Position numbers and translations under genes: made by a program
Shown: in pieces, positions 30,567-41,379 of the stretch
Position numbering within the stretch: position 1 is the stretch's first letter
Layout: each line of letters begins with the position of its first letter
Assembly: GCF_029167625.1 (NCBI RefSeq)
Contig: NZ_CP119145.1
Coordinates: 1,860,001 to 1,924,000 of the forward strand
Reading direction: 5' to 3'
DNA length: 64,000 bases
Source: Streptomyces sp. AM 4-1-1
Lineage (GTDB): Bacteria; Actinomycetota; Actinomycetes; Streptomycetales; Streptomycetaceae
Notes under the pieces: generated by a model
Told to the model about the DNA's origin: nothing
Seen by the model: only the letters and a program-made list of their open reading frames with translations
Databases searched by the model: none

Positions 30567-33230
30567 TCATCGGCGCCCCGTAGCCCGCAGCCCGGGACCG
30601 TCGCCCGTCACGGCGATCGCGCCGTCGGTGTCCGTACGCAGCACGGCGGCCCCGCTCTCTCTCAGCGCCTGGACGGTCCGTGCGGCCGGATGCCCGTACG
30701 GGTTGTCCCTGCCCACGCTCACCAGGGCGATCCTCGGGCGGACACTGCTCAGCAGCATGGGGTCCTGGTGGGCCGAACCGTGGTGCGCAACCTTGAGGAC
30801 GTCCACCCGGGGCAACACCGGATGGGCGCGTATCAGCCCTTGCTGGGACATCGGTTCGAGATCGCCGAGGAGCAACAGGGTCAGTCGGCCGGTCCGGACG
30901 AAGAGGGTGACACTCGCGTCGTTCGGCTCGTGCGGTACGGGGCCGGGCACCGCCGCCGTGCCGTCGCCCGGCCACAGGACCTGCCAGTCGAGCGAGCCGA
31001 GGCGGCGGCGTTCGCCGTGCGCGGCGCGGACCACGGCGATGTGCGCGGCGGTGGCCGTCCGCCGTACGAAGGCGGCCTGCTCCGCGGGTTCGTCGAGGCT
31101 CGTCGTCTGGATCAGACCGACCGCCCTCCCGCGCAACACCCCGGGCAGACCCCGGACGTGGTCCGCGTGGAAATGGGTGAGCAGCAGAAGCGGTACGCGG
31201 GTGATCCCCAGGTCGTGCAGGCAACGGTCGACGAGCCGGGGCTCCGGTCCCGTGTCGACGACGATGCCCGCCCCGCCACCCGCAGCGAGCACCAGGGCAT
31301 CACCCTGCCCGACGTCACATATCGCGAACGCCCAGTGCGGCGGCGGCCATCCGGTCAGCACGCGGGTGAGCGGCGCGGGACGCACCACCGCGAGCAGCAG
31401 CAACAGCGCCATGGCCGAACAGACCCACGGCCGACGCATGAGGCGAGGGGCGCACAGCACCGCGAGGACCGTGACGGCGGCGAGCAGCAGGGCGCCTCGC
31501 CAGCCGCCGGGCCAGCCGGCCGCGGCCCCGGGGAGTCCGGCACCGGTGCGGGCGACGGACGCGATCCATCCGACCGGCCAGCCGGCGACCCACGCCAGGA
31601 ACTGGGCCACCGGCATCGCGAACGGTGCCACGGCGAGCGCGGCGAAGCCCAGGACCGTGGCGGGCGCCACCGCGAACTCGGCCAGCAGGTTGCACGGGAT
31701 CGCCACCAGACTGACCCGCGAAGCGAGCACGACGACGACCGGCGCGCACACCGCCTGGGCGGCGGCAGCGGCGGCCAGTGCCTCGGCGAGCCTGGGCGGT
31801 ACCCGGCGGCGCCGCAGCGACGCGCTCCAGCGCGGAGCAACGGTGAGCAGGGCCCCCGTGGCCAGTACGGAAAGCAGAAAACCGTAACTGCGCGCCAGCC
31901 AGGGGTCGTACAGCACCAGCAGCAGGACTGCCGCCGCCAGTGCGGGAATCAGCGATCGGCGGCGCCCGGTCCCGACGGCGAACAGGGTGACCAGACCGCA
32001 GGCCGCCGCGCGCAGGACACTCGGCTCCGGGCGGCAGACCAGGACGAAGGCGAGCGTGAGCCCGCAGCCGAGCAGTGCGGTCATCCGCAGTGAGAGACCG
32101 AACCGGGGTGCCAGACCGCGCCGTTCGGCCCGGACGGCGGTGCCCGGCGGGCCGATCAGCAGGACGAGCAGGATGCCGAGGTTGGCTCCGGACACGGCGA
32201 GCAGATGCGTGAGGTCGGTCGCCATGAAGGCGTCCTGGAGTTCCGGTCCGATCCTGGAGGTGTCACCGACGACGAGACCGGGCAACAGCGCCCGTGCGTC
32301 CGGGGCGAGCCCTTCGGTCGCCTTCCGCAGCCCGGCCCGCAGCGCTCCCGCCATGCGCTGAAGCAGGGTGGGCGGCCCGGTGATGTGCGGGGGCCCCTTG
32401 CCGTCGGGCCGCAGGACCGCGGCGATGTGTTGCCCGCCATGTGCCGGAGGTTCGAGCCGGGCCGTGATCCGCAGCCGGGTGGACGGCAGCAGCCGCTGCC
32501 ACCGCGCCATCGACGCGCCGGGCTGGACGATCACCAGCACCGGGGTGCGGAGGCGGGTGGTGGAGCCGCCCGGAACCGTCAGCCGGGTCACTTCGGCGTT
32601 CATGAGGAGTGCGACGGGCGTGCTGCGGTCACCACGGACCGCCGGGCGGGTCTGCCGCGGATCGGACGTGACCGTCACGTCCGCCTCGGCCCGCGCGTGC
32701 GACCGGGCCAGGCCGGGCACCGGTCCCTGCCGTACATCGGCGCCGTGCAGCCCGCCGACCGTTGCCCCGGCCGAAGCGCAGAGCAAGGCGGCTGCCACAG
32801 CCGTACGCCTCGACCTCCACCTCACCGTCCGGGCCGTGTCGTCGTCCTCCGCGGTGGATGGTGCGAAGTCGTCCCGGCCCCTGCGACGTGTCGAGCGCAC
32901 CGGCCGGATCGGTCCGTCCGGTCGGACGTGACCGTCCGTCCCCGGGCCGACGGGGGCAAGGAGATGGGGCGGCCGTCCCGGACGGGTGGTTCTCGCGGTC
33001 TTGTCCATCGAGGTGCCCCACACCGACACGGACAGCAGGAGCATCGCCACCGCCACGCAGATGACGGCGCCCATCGCCGCCCATGACCCCGGTGCGTCGA
33101 CGGACAGGGCCGCGGCGGCCCAGGCCGCCAGTGCCGGGGGTACCAGACGCAGATCGAGCGGACCCTCCCGCGCCGGGTCTGCCGGGCCCGGTCGCCGGCC
33201 CGCCCCGTCGGGGGCGTCCTGGCCGCTCAT
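30567..33230 (-). CDS. comEC: ComEC/Rec2 family DNA-uptake channel protein
   Basis: This 887-aa membrane protein has N-terminal hydrophobic segments (about 35-75, 145-165), a central Competence domain with many transmembrane helices (about 310-600; H-L-L-A-V-S-G-A-N-L-G marks its start), and a C-terminal metallo-beta-lactamase-like domain (about 640-860; L-L-L-T-H-F-H-A-D-H and V-L-K-V-A-H-H-G-S). It would translocate single-stranded DNA. Streptomyces are not known as naturally competent, so its role is uncertain. Its start overlaps the comEA stop by 4 bp (ATGA). Confidence 0.93.
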   Translation of the reverse strand: MSGQDAPDGAGRRPGPADPAREGPLDLRLVPPALAAWAAAALSVDAPGSWAAMGAVICVAVAMLLLSVSVWGTSMDKTARTTRPGRPPHLLAPVGPGTDGHVRPDGPIRPVRSTRRRGRDDFAPSTAEDDDTARTVRWRSRRTAVAAALLCASAGATVGGLHGADVRQGPVPGLARSHARAEADVTVTSDPRQTRPAVRGDRSTPVALLMNAEVTRLTVPGGSTTRLRTPVLVIVQPGASMARWQRLLPSTRLRITARLEPPAHGGQHIAAVLRPDGKGPPHITGPPTLLQRMAGALRAGLRKATEGLAPDARALLPGLVVGDTSRIGPELQDAFMATDLTHLLAVSGANLGILLVLLIGPPGTAVRAERRGLAPRFGLSLRMTALLGCGLTLAFVLVCRPEPSVLRAAACGLVTLFAVGTGRRRSLIPALAAAVLLLVLYDPWLARSYGFLLSVLATGALLTVAPRWSASLRRRRVPPRLAEALAAAAAAQAVCAPVVVVLASRVSLVAIPCNLLAEFAVAPATVLGFAALAVAPFAMPVAQFLAWVAGWPVGWIASVARTGAGLPGAAAGWPGGWRGALLLAAVTVLAVLCAPRLMRRPWVCSAMALLLLLAVVRPAPLTRVLTGWPPPHWAFAICDVGQGDALVLAAGGGAGIVVDTGPEPRLVDRCLHDLGITRVPLLLLTHFHADHVRGLPGVLRGRAVGLIQTTSLDEPAEQAAFVRRTATAAHIAVVRAAHGERRRLGSLDWQVLWPGDGTAAVPGPVPHEPNDASVTLFVRTGRLTLLLLGDLEPMSQQGLIRAHPVLPRVDVLKVAHHGSAHQDPMLLSSVRPRIALVSVGRDNPYGHPAARTVQALRESGAAVLRTDTDGAIAVTGDGPGLRATGRR

Positions 33231-34798
33231 GGCCGCACCAGAGGCCGGAGGTCGGCGAACCGGCCGTCGCCGATCCCCTTGACCTCACGGAGCTCGTCCA
33301 CCGAGCGGAACCCACCATGCTGTGTGCGGTAGTCGACGATGTGCTGGGCGAGGACGGGACCGACACCGGGCAGGGTGTCGAGCTGCTCGATCGTCGCTGT
33401 GCCGAGACTGATCGGGTTCGCCTCCGACACCGTTCCCCCGGTCATCGCCGAACCCGCCTGGCCGCCGCCGGGCCCGGTGAAACCGGATGGCGCCCCGGGC
33501 TGCGTCCCGGGCGGGCCACCCACCACCACCTGTTCGCCGTCGGACAACAGCCGTGCGCGGTTGAGTCCGGTCACATCCGTGCCGTTCCTCACTCCCCCCG
33601 CAGCGCGCAGCGCGTCCTCCACCCGCGAGCCGGACGGCAGTCGCTGGACGCCCGGCCTCAGCACCTTGCCGCTCACATCGACGACGACGTATCCGGCCGG
33701 CCCCGCGGAGGGCGGTGCTCCGGCGGCAGGCGCCGGCGGGCGGTCCGAGGCGGGTAAGACCTCTGACCGTGACGGTGCGGGAGCAGAAGAGGCTCCTTCC
33801 GCCACCGCCTCCGGAGCGTGTACGGACCTGGGCCGCGCGGACCAGAAGTGCGACGCGGCGAAGATCCCCGCCACAACGAGGACCACGGCAAGGGCCGCGA
33901 GCGTACGTGGTTCAAGACCGCATCTGAGCTGGAGCCACATCGGCAGCCGTTCCCGCAACGCCGGAGTCACCCTCGCGCGCAGCCCGGTCGCCGCCCGCCC
34001 CCGTGAGGTCGTGTCCGGCTCAGCCGCCACGGTCCCGGGCACATCCTCAAGGTGATCCGCCAGAGCCTGCCCCGGTCCGGCCCCGGGCCCGCTCCACGTG
34101 GAGCACGCCTCGTACGCACCCCCGCGGCGGGTGTGGCGACCCCTCCTGCCGCCGTCGCCGTCCTTTCCGCGCCCGTTCCCGTTCCCAGGTCCGCCCCCGC
34201 GCCCGTCCCCGAGTCCGTGCCCGTTCCCATCACCCTCCCCGTCCCCGCTCCCGCTCCCGTTTCCCAGCAGGGCAGCCGCACGACGGCGCGTCGCCGCCGC
34301 CACGACCGCCCGCTCGTGCGCCGACCGACGACGGCCGGTCCCCCGTCTCCTGCCGGGGCCGTACCGCGTCCGCCCGTCCGACGCCGGGGCGCGTCCGGGC
34401 CCCGCGCTCGCGCGCCGGGCATGGACCACCCGTCCGGCTTCCCATCCACCGTCGATGGCACGCTCGCCCGTGGAACGCTCGATGAGCAGGGGCCCACCCA
34501 GGGATGGGCTCGCCGCCGAGCCGCCGCCCGAACCGGAGACGACGGGCGCGGAAGCGACGGACCGGGAATCGAGGGAGGCGGAAGGGAAGTCGGCGGGCGA
34601 GGAGCCGAGGAGATCAGCTGGAGCGACGGGCCCGGAACGCTCCGTCCCAAGCTGGTCATTCGCAGAGCGATCAATCGCAGGGCGGTCATCCGCGGAGCGA
34701 TCAATCGCCGAGCAGTCCGTCGCAGGACGATCCATCGCCGAGCAGTCATTCGCGGGAAGCCCGACAGAATTGGTCACTGTGTGTGATCGAAGAGTCAT
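33227..34798 (-). CDS. comEA: ComEA-like helix-hairpin-helix protein with long disordered N-terminus
   Basis: This 523-aa protein has its conserved part at the C-terminus: a transmembrane segment near 285-305 (L-A-A-L-A-V-V-L-V-V-A-G-I), an SLBB-type domain (V-V-V-D-V-S-G-K-V-L-R-P-G-V) and a double HhH DNA-binding domain (L-P-G-V-G-P-V-L-A-Q-H-I and V-K-G-I-G-D-G-R). Most family members are much shorter. Here the first 280 residues are low-complexity: repeats on D-R-S-A-x-D-x-x-A-I near 20-50 and a Gly/Asp/Asn-rich tract near 180-215. It is cytoplasmic N-terminal, external HhH by topology. Confidence 0.88.
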   Translation of the reverse strand: MTLRSHTVTNSVGLPANDCSAMDRPATDCSAIDRSADDRPAIDRSANDQLGTERSGPVAPADLLGSSPADFPSASLDSRSVASAPVVSGSGGGSAASPSLGGPLLIERSTGERAIDGGWEAGRVVHARRASAGPGRAPASDGRTRYGPGRRRGTGRRRSAHERAVVAAATRRRAAALLGNGSGSGDGEGDGNGHGLGDGRGGGPGNGNGRGKDGDGGRRGRHTRRGGAYEACSTWSGPGAGPGQALADHLEDVPGTVAAEPDTTSRGRAATGLRARVTPALRERLPMWLQLRCGLEPRTLAALAVVLVVAGIFAASHFWSARPRSVHAPEAVAEGASSAPAPSRSEVLPASDRPPAPAAGAPPSAGPAGYVVVDVSGKVLRPGVQRLPSGSRVEDALRAAGGVRNGTDVTGLNRARLLSDGEQVVVGGPPGTQPGAPSGFTGPGGGQAGSAMTGGTVSEANPISLGTATIEQLDTLPGVGPVLAQHIVDYRTQHGGFRSVDELREVKGIGDGRFADLRPLVRP

Positions 34799-34923
34799 GC
34801 TTCATGACGTTAGACGCCTCTCCCCGAACCCGCCGAGCAGACCCAATTCCGGTGGATAACCAACCAGTTGTGGATATCTCTGTCACTCTCCGGAGTGAGC
34901 GCCCAACTTCCCCCACCACCACA

Positions 34924-35769
34924 TCAACGCGGCGAGATCACCGCTCCGAGCAATCCGGGCCCGGTGTGCGCCCCGATCACCGCGCCCACCTCACTGACGT
35001 GCAGATCGACCAGTCCGGGAACCCGCTCACGCAATCGCTCCGCCAGCCGCTCGGCCCGCTCCGGCGCTGCCAGGTGGTGGACGGCGATGTCCAGACTTCC
35101 CGTGCCCGCCCGCTCGACGACGATCTCCTCCAAGCGGGCGATCGCCTTCGAGGCGGTCCGCACCTTCTCCAGGAGTTCGATACGGCCGCCGTCCAGTTGG
35201 AGCAGCGGCTTCACCGCGAGCGCGGACCCCAGCAGTGCCTGTGCCGCACCGATACGGCCACCCCTGCGCAGATAGTCCAGGGTGTCGACGTAGAAGTACG
35301 CGGAGGTGCCCGCGGCCCGTTTCTCCGCGACCGCGACCGCGTCGTCCAGACTGCCGCCCGACTCCGCCGTCTCGGCCGCCGCCAGCGCGCAGAATCCCAG
35401 TGCCATGGCCACCACCCCGGTGTCCACCACCCTCACCGGTACGGGAGCCTCTTTGGCCGCGAGCACGGCGGCGTCGTACGTTCCGGAGAACTCGGCCGAC
35501 AGATGCAGCGAAGCGATGGCGGTCGCCCCCGCGTCGGCCGCGGCCCGGTACGCGGCGGCGAAGACCTCCGGGCTCGGCCGGGACGTCGTCACGGAACGGC
35601 GTTTCTGTAGCGCCAGGGCCAGGGAGCGTGCCGAGATCTCGGTGCCTTCCTCCAGCGCCTGATCACCGAGGACGACGGTCAACGGCACCGCGGTGATGCC
35701 ATGCCGCTCCATCGTCTGGGGTGGCAGGTAGGCCGTTGAATCGGTGACGATAGCGACATGGCGGGACAT
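34924..35769 (-). CDS. DegV family fatty acid-binding protein
   Basis: This 281-aa protein starts V-A-I-V-T-D-S-T-A-Y-L-P-P, the DegV signature, with T-S-R-P-S-P-E near 60, H-L-S-A-E-F-S-G-T-Y near 90 and a C-terminal A-V-I-G-A-H-T-G-P-G. DegV/FakB proteins hold a fatty acid for phosphorylation by a FakA kinase; no kinase gene is adjacent. It is on the minus strand just upstream (in transcription) of comEA, across a 125-bp A/T-richer gap that probably holds the comEA promoter. Confidence 0.93.
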   Translation of the reverse strand: MSRHVAIVTDSTAYLPPQTMERHGITAVPLTVVLGDQALEEGTEISARSLALALQKRRSVTTSRPSPEVFAAAYRAAADAGATAIASLHLSAEFSGTYDAAVLAAKEAPVPVRVVDTGVVAMALGFCALAAAETAESGGSLDDAVAVAEKRAAGTSAYFYVDTLDYLRRGGRIGAAQALLGSALAVKPLLQLDGGRIELLEKVRTASKAIARLEEIVVERAGTGSLDIAVHHLAAPERAERLAERLRERVPGLVDLHVSEVGAVIGAHTGPGLLGAVISPR

Positions 35770-35900
35770 GAGCGGGAGGTTACCCGGCCTGGCGGAGGCA
35801 CGGCAGTCCGGCCCTGGTCGGAGTGATCGTGTCCGGTCCTGTCAGGGTGCCCGGATACAGGCCGGTGACATGCGCGGACCCGACCGGCCGGACCGACCGG

Positions 35901-35990
35901 CCCGACGTGTACCGACCGGACGTGTACCGGCCGGACGTGTACCGGCCGGACGTGTACCGGCCGGACGTGTACCGGCCGGACGTGTACCGG
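35901..35990. repeat. 15-bp tandem array, 6 copies, abutting a stop codon
   Basis: Six consecutive units of CCGGACGTGTACCGG (the first degenerate) run 35901-35990 and stop 6 bp before the stop codon (35997-35999) of the neighbouring membrane protein. Unit junctions form the palindrome CCGGCCGG, so adjacent copies can fold into alternative hairpins. Confidence 0.95.
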
Positions 35991-35996
35991 CCGGTG

Positions 35997-36878
35997 TCAG
36001 TTCGTCGTCTCCGGGCGTGCCGTCTTCTGCCACGGATACACGGTCCGCCCGCGCGGATCGGCCGCCGTGATGGCTTGCGGTGCGTCGTCGGCGGACGGCT
36101 CTCCCCAGGGTTTCCCCGTCGCGCCACCGCTCGCACCCTCGGCCCCGGTCGCACCGCGCCGTTCGTCCGGCGCGGCTCCCGAGGCGTCCGGCGCGCGTTT
36201 CTCGCCAGCTCCCCCGGCCTTTCGGCCGCCCGTCGCCCCCTCCGCCGACGCGCGCGGTGCCCCGGTACGCCCACGCCCCGCTTCCGAACGCGCCTCCGGC
36301 TCGGGGCCCGGTTCCCGACGCCGGTCCTGGTCAACTGTCGTCCAGTGCCGCAGCGCGCCCGCCTCCATGTCGATCTGAGCCTTCAGCGCCGCCAGATCGT
36401 CGTCGGCGAACTGCCGCGCCCGATCGCGTGCCGCCCAGCGCAGTGCCTCCGCGGAGTGCGTGACGCGTTCCGTGCGTTCTCTCATGCCCGGCAGCAACGA
36501 GAGGACCGTCGCCCGGTCCGGTTCGTGTTCCAAACGCTTCAGTTCGTCGTCCAGCTCATGCCCGTGCACGCTGAGCCGCTGGAACAGTCCCAGCGACTCC
36601 GACAACGAGGCGTCCTCCGCCACGCCCGCGTGCAACGCGTCCTGGGTGGCCCGCATCGACGTGCGCAGGGCCAGCCTCAGCTGGGCCAGCTCCCCGGCAA
36701 CGCCGGTCTGTCCGTAACTCTTCGCTCGCAGGGTGGTGTCCTCCACCGTGCGGCGTGCCTGCGTGATCGTGCGGTCCACGCCGCGCTTGGCCGCGCCGAT
36801 GACCTTGACGCTGACGTACACGCCGAGTGCCACGAACGCGACGAAGAGCAGGGCCAGGATCAGGATCACGGCTTCCAT
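35997..36878 (-). CDS. Membrane-anchored protein with long charged C-terminal tail
   Basis: This 293-aa protein has a single N-terminal transmembrane segment (about residues 3-27; V-I-L-I-L-A-L-L-F-V-A-F-V-A-L). An amphipathic, probably coiled-coil helical region follows (about 35-175; heptad-like L-S-E-S-L-G-L-F-Q-R-L and L-D-D-E-L-K-R-L-E-H-E), then a disordered Gly/Ala/Arg/Glu-rich tail. GAGGGG lies 5 nt before the ATG. The family is conserved in Streptomyces as far as I recall, without a named function. It lies downstream of leuS, separated by a strong palindromic terminator. Confidence 0.8.
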   Translation of the reverse strand: MEAVILILALLFVAFVALGVYVSVKVIGAAKRGVDRTITQARRTVEDTTLRAKSYGQTGVAGELAQLRLALRTSMRATQDALHAGVAEDASLSESLGLFQRLSVHGHELDDELKRLEHEPDRATVLSLLPGMRERTERVTHSAEALRWAARDRARQFADDDLAALKAQIDMEAGALRHWTTVDQDRRREPGPEPEARSEAGRGRTGAPRASAEGATGGRKAGGAGEKRAPDASGAAPDERRGATGAEGASGGATGKPWGEPSADDAPQAITAADPRGRTVYPWQKTARPETTN

Positions 36879-36935
36879 GAGCGCCCCTCGGGTTCGGTCC
36901 AGCTGCCGATGTCGGCCTCTCCACCGTAAACGGCG

Positions 36936-36977
36936 CGGGCAGGTTGGGGGTTCCTCCCGGAACCCCCAACCTGCCCG
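36936..36977 (-). terminator. Perfect 18-bp stem terminator downstream of leuS
   Basis: CGGGCAGGTTGGGGGTTC (36936-36953) is followed by CTCCCG and the exact complement (36960-36977). It is the strongest hairpin in the window. It separates leuS from the next gene and needs no U-run to be stable. Confidence 0.9.
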
Positions 36978-37077
36978 TAGGGGATGGCCCTCACACCCCA
37001 CCGGCCCCGGCTGTCGGCTCACGCTGCCGGTCAGGACCTTCGGTCCACGTCTCCGACCAGGGCCGTCGGACCGCCCG

Positions 37078-39957
<2,880 letters not shown>

Positions 39958-40004
39958 GATCCTCAAAGCTCCATCGATCGTCATCTGCCAGCGCTCACGG
40001 AAAC

Positions 40005-40029
40005 GAAAAAACCCCTCGCACAGGAGGGG
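40005..40029 (-). promoter_or_regulatory. Probable attenuator terminator in the leuS leader
   Basis: On the minus strand CCCCTC (40029-40024), a 6-nt loop and GAGGGG (40017-40012) are followed by six U residues (40011-40006). U-tailed intrinsic hairpins are uncommon in Streptomyces. It sits between the leader peptide stop (40075) and the leuS start (39957), which is the place expected for an attenuator. Confidence 0.75.
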
Positions 40030-40074
40030 ACGCCGCGCCGATTCCGACCAGGCATCGTCACCGGTCGGTGCTGA

Positions 40075-40113
40075 TCAGCGCGGCTCACTAAGCAGAAGGC
40101 GTACGGCACGCAT
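40075..40113 (-). CDS. Leucine-rich leader peptide of leuS
   Basis: This 12-codon ORF encodes M-R-A-V-R-L-L-L-S-E-P-R. The three Leu codons are CTT, CTG and CTT, and CTT is rare in Streptomyces, so translation should be sensitive to charged tRNA-Leu. The sequence GCGCGGC covering its 3' end (40078-40084) is complementary to GCCGCGC (40032-40038) just 5' of the attenuator hairpin, giving a possible alternative fold. The upstream ribosome binding site is weak. I infer ribosome-mediated attenuation; it is not shown. Confidence 0.65.
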   Translation of the reverse strand: MRAVRLLLSEPR

Positions 40114-40253
40114 GGCGCCAGGGTACCGCACGGCCTCCGGCGCCGTCCGGCCCAGGGCGGCGGGCCGGGACCGGGCCGCGAGAACCGGATGCCGACGGGA
40201 GAAAGGCCGGCCGTCGGGGAGGTGCGGGCATGAACGAGGAACGATGACGTGGA

Positions 40254-40297
40254 CGAAAGAAGCGGACTGCCCGAATTCGGACGGTCCGCTTCTTTCG
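40254..40297 (-). terminator. Terminator of the left tRNA-Ala gene
   Basis: CGAAAGAAGCGGAC (40254-40267) and GTCCGCTTCTTTCG (40284-40297) are perfectly complementary over 14 bp. The hairpin lies 7 bp beyond the tRNA 3' end. Confidence 0.85.
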
Positions 40298-40303
40298 TGA
40301 TTG

Positions 40304-40376
40304 TGGAGCTAAGGAGAATTGAACTCCTGACCTCCTGCATGCCATGCAGGCGCTCTACCAACTGAGCTATAGCCCC
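40304..40376 (-). tRNA. tRNA-Ala (TGC)
   Basis: The 73-nt sequence folds into a full cloverleaf. It has the acceptor GGGGCTA/TAGCTCC with the alanine identity pair G3:U70, a D-arm AGCTCAGTTGGTAGAGC, an anticodon loop with TGC, and T-arm GGTTCAAT-type sequence GAGTTCAATTCTC. CCA is not encoded. It is identical to the copy at 41190-41262. Confidence 0.97.
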
Positions 40377-40514
40377 GTGCTTCGTACCGCCCGGTTTCCC
40401 TCGGCGACATCGAGAACATTACACGGTTCCCCCGGTCGATCGCCAAATCGCTTCCCGCCCGTCCCGATATGACCGGGCATCGCCCGCTTGACCGTGGCCG
40501 TCGCGGTACCCGGG

Positions 40515-40748
40515 TCAGGCGGTGGCGAAGGAGTAGAACCGCTTGAGCGTGCAGTGCTCCTCCAGCAGCCGCCCGTAGATCGGCTCCCCCTCAAGCTCCC
40601 GGTACGTCTCGATGGGGTCGCCCTTTATGACCAGTGCGCGGGCGCACTCCTCGCACCAGTACTGATATTCCGGATTGATCGGATCCATGTCGCGGACGAT
40701 GGGCGTACCACTGCCGCACCAGTCGCACTTCCGCCTGTGTGCACCCAT
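40515..40748 (-). CDS. Small zinc-ribbon hypothetical protein
   Basis: This 77-aa protein has two C-x2-C pairs (C8/C11 in K-C-D-W-C-G and C32/C35 in W-C-E-E-C-A) framing Y-Q-Y-W, typical of a zinc ribbon. A C-terminal helix reads E-T-Y-R-E-L-E-G-E-P-I-Y-G-R-L-L. It follows the 59-aa zinc-ribbon gene by 3 bp, so the two are cotranscribed. I do not recognise a function; a nucleic-acid or ribosome-associated role would be a guess from fold alone. Confidence 0.8.
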   Translation of the reverse strand: MGAHRRKCDWCGSGTPIVRDMDPINPEYQYWCEECARALVIKGDPIETYRELEGEPIYGRLLEEHCTLKRFYSFATA

Positions 40749-40751
40749 CAG

Positions 40752-40931
40752 TCAGCTCCAGCTGTGGCCGCAGGCCGTGCACACGTAGGAGATTCCGCCG
40801 TTGTCACCGAGCACTTGGGCTACATGGGACGAACCGCAGGAGGGGCAACCGAGGCGGGCGCGATCTTCGTGAGTAACGCGGTGTTCCGGAGCGAGCGGCA
40901 GGTCCGGGACCTCTTCGCGACTCGCAGGCAT
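40752..40931 (-). CDS. Very small zinc-ribbon hypothetical protein
   Basis: This 59-aa ORF starts at ATG 40931 with GGGAG upstream. Its C-terminal half is a zinc ribbon: C29/C32 in G-C-P-S-C-G-S and C51/C54 in V-C-T-A-C-G-H-S-W, resembling the TFIIS/RPB9-like or transposase-type ribbons that end in G-H-x-W. The N-terminal half is acidic and probably disordered. It is the first gene of the pair placed between the two tRNA-Ala copies. Confidence 0.75.
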   Translation of the reverse strand: MPASREEVPDLPLAPEHRVTHEDRARLGCPSCGSSHVAQVLGDNGGISYVCTACGHSWS

Positions 40932-41152
40932 CGCGCGCTCCCTCCCGTTCGGTCCGTCGCCCCCTCCGGCGGTCCGATTCTGCCATGGCCCCGCAAGAGG
41001 GTCAGCCCGGCGAAGAATCAGCCATCGAACGCCACCGGGCCGTTCACGCCGGGGCACCCCTCGCGTCATCCGCCGGGGAGTCCGCGAAGACGGCCGTGGG
41101 AGGGCCGTCGGCCGACGGGCCGAAGGGCCGTGGTGGACACGACGGAACGACG

Positions 41153-41184
41153 AAGATCCCGCCCCCAACCGGGGACGGGATCTT
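41153..41184 (-). terminator. Terminator of the right tRNA-Ala gene
   Basis: AAGATCCCG (41153-41161) and CGGGATCTT (41176-41184) form a 9-bp outer stem with an inner C-run/G-run pairing. It lies 5 bp beyond the tRNA 3' end. Confidence 0.8.
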
Positions 41185-41189
41185 GACCG

Positions 41190-41262
41190 TGGAGCTAAGG
41201 AGAATTGAACTCCTGACCTCCTGCATGCCATGCAGGCGCTCTACCAACTGAGCTATAGCCCC
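41190..41262 (-). tRNA. tRNA-Ala (TGC), second copy
   Basis: This is identical in all 73 nt to the tRNA at 40304-40376, with the same TGC anticodon and G3:U70 pair. The two copies are direct repeats 886 bp apart and flank the two zinc-ribbon genes. The flanking sequences differ. Confidence 0.97.
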
Positions 41263-41379
41263 GCTGTCCGCTGTGTTTCCCTGCGTTTCCGCGCTGCGAA
41301 CAAGAAGAACTTTAGCCTGTGCTCAGCCGGAAAGTGAAATCCGGCCGACGGCTGTCCGAGCACCGCCCCGGACACCGCC

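Noticed and set aside
39958..40113. T-box riboswitch upstream of leuS
   Set aside because: No T-box core sequence or specifier-loop arrangement is visible, and the leader contains a Leu-rich ORF plus hairpin, which fits ribosome-mediated attenuation better.
40304..41262. Integrative element at the tRNA-Ala genes
   Set aside because: There is no integrase, excisionase or phage gene between or beside the tRNAs, and the interval is under 1 kb.
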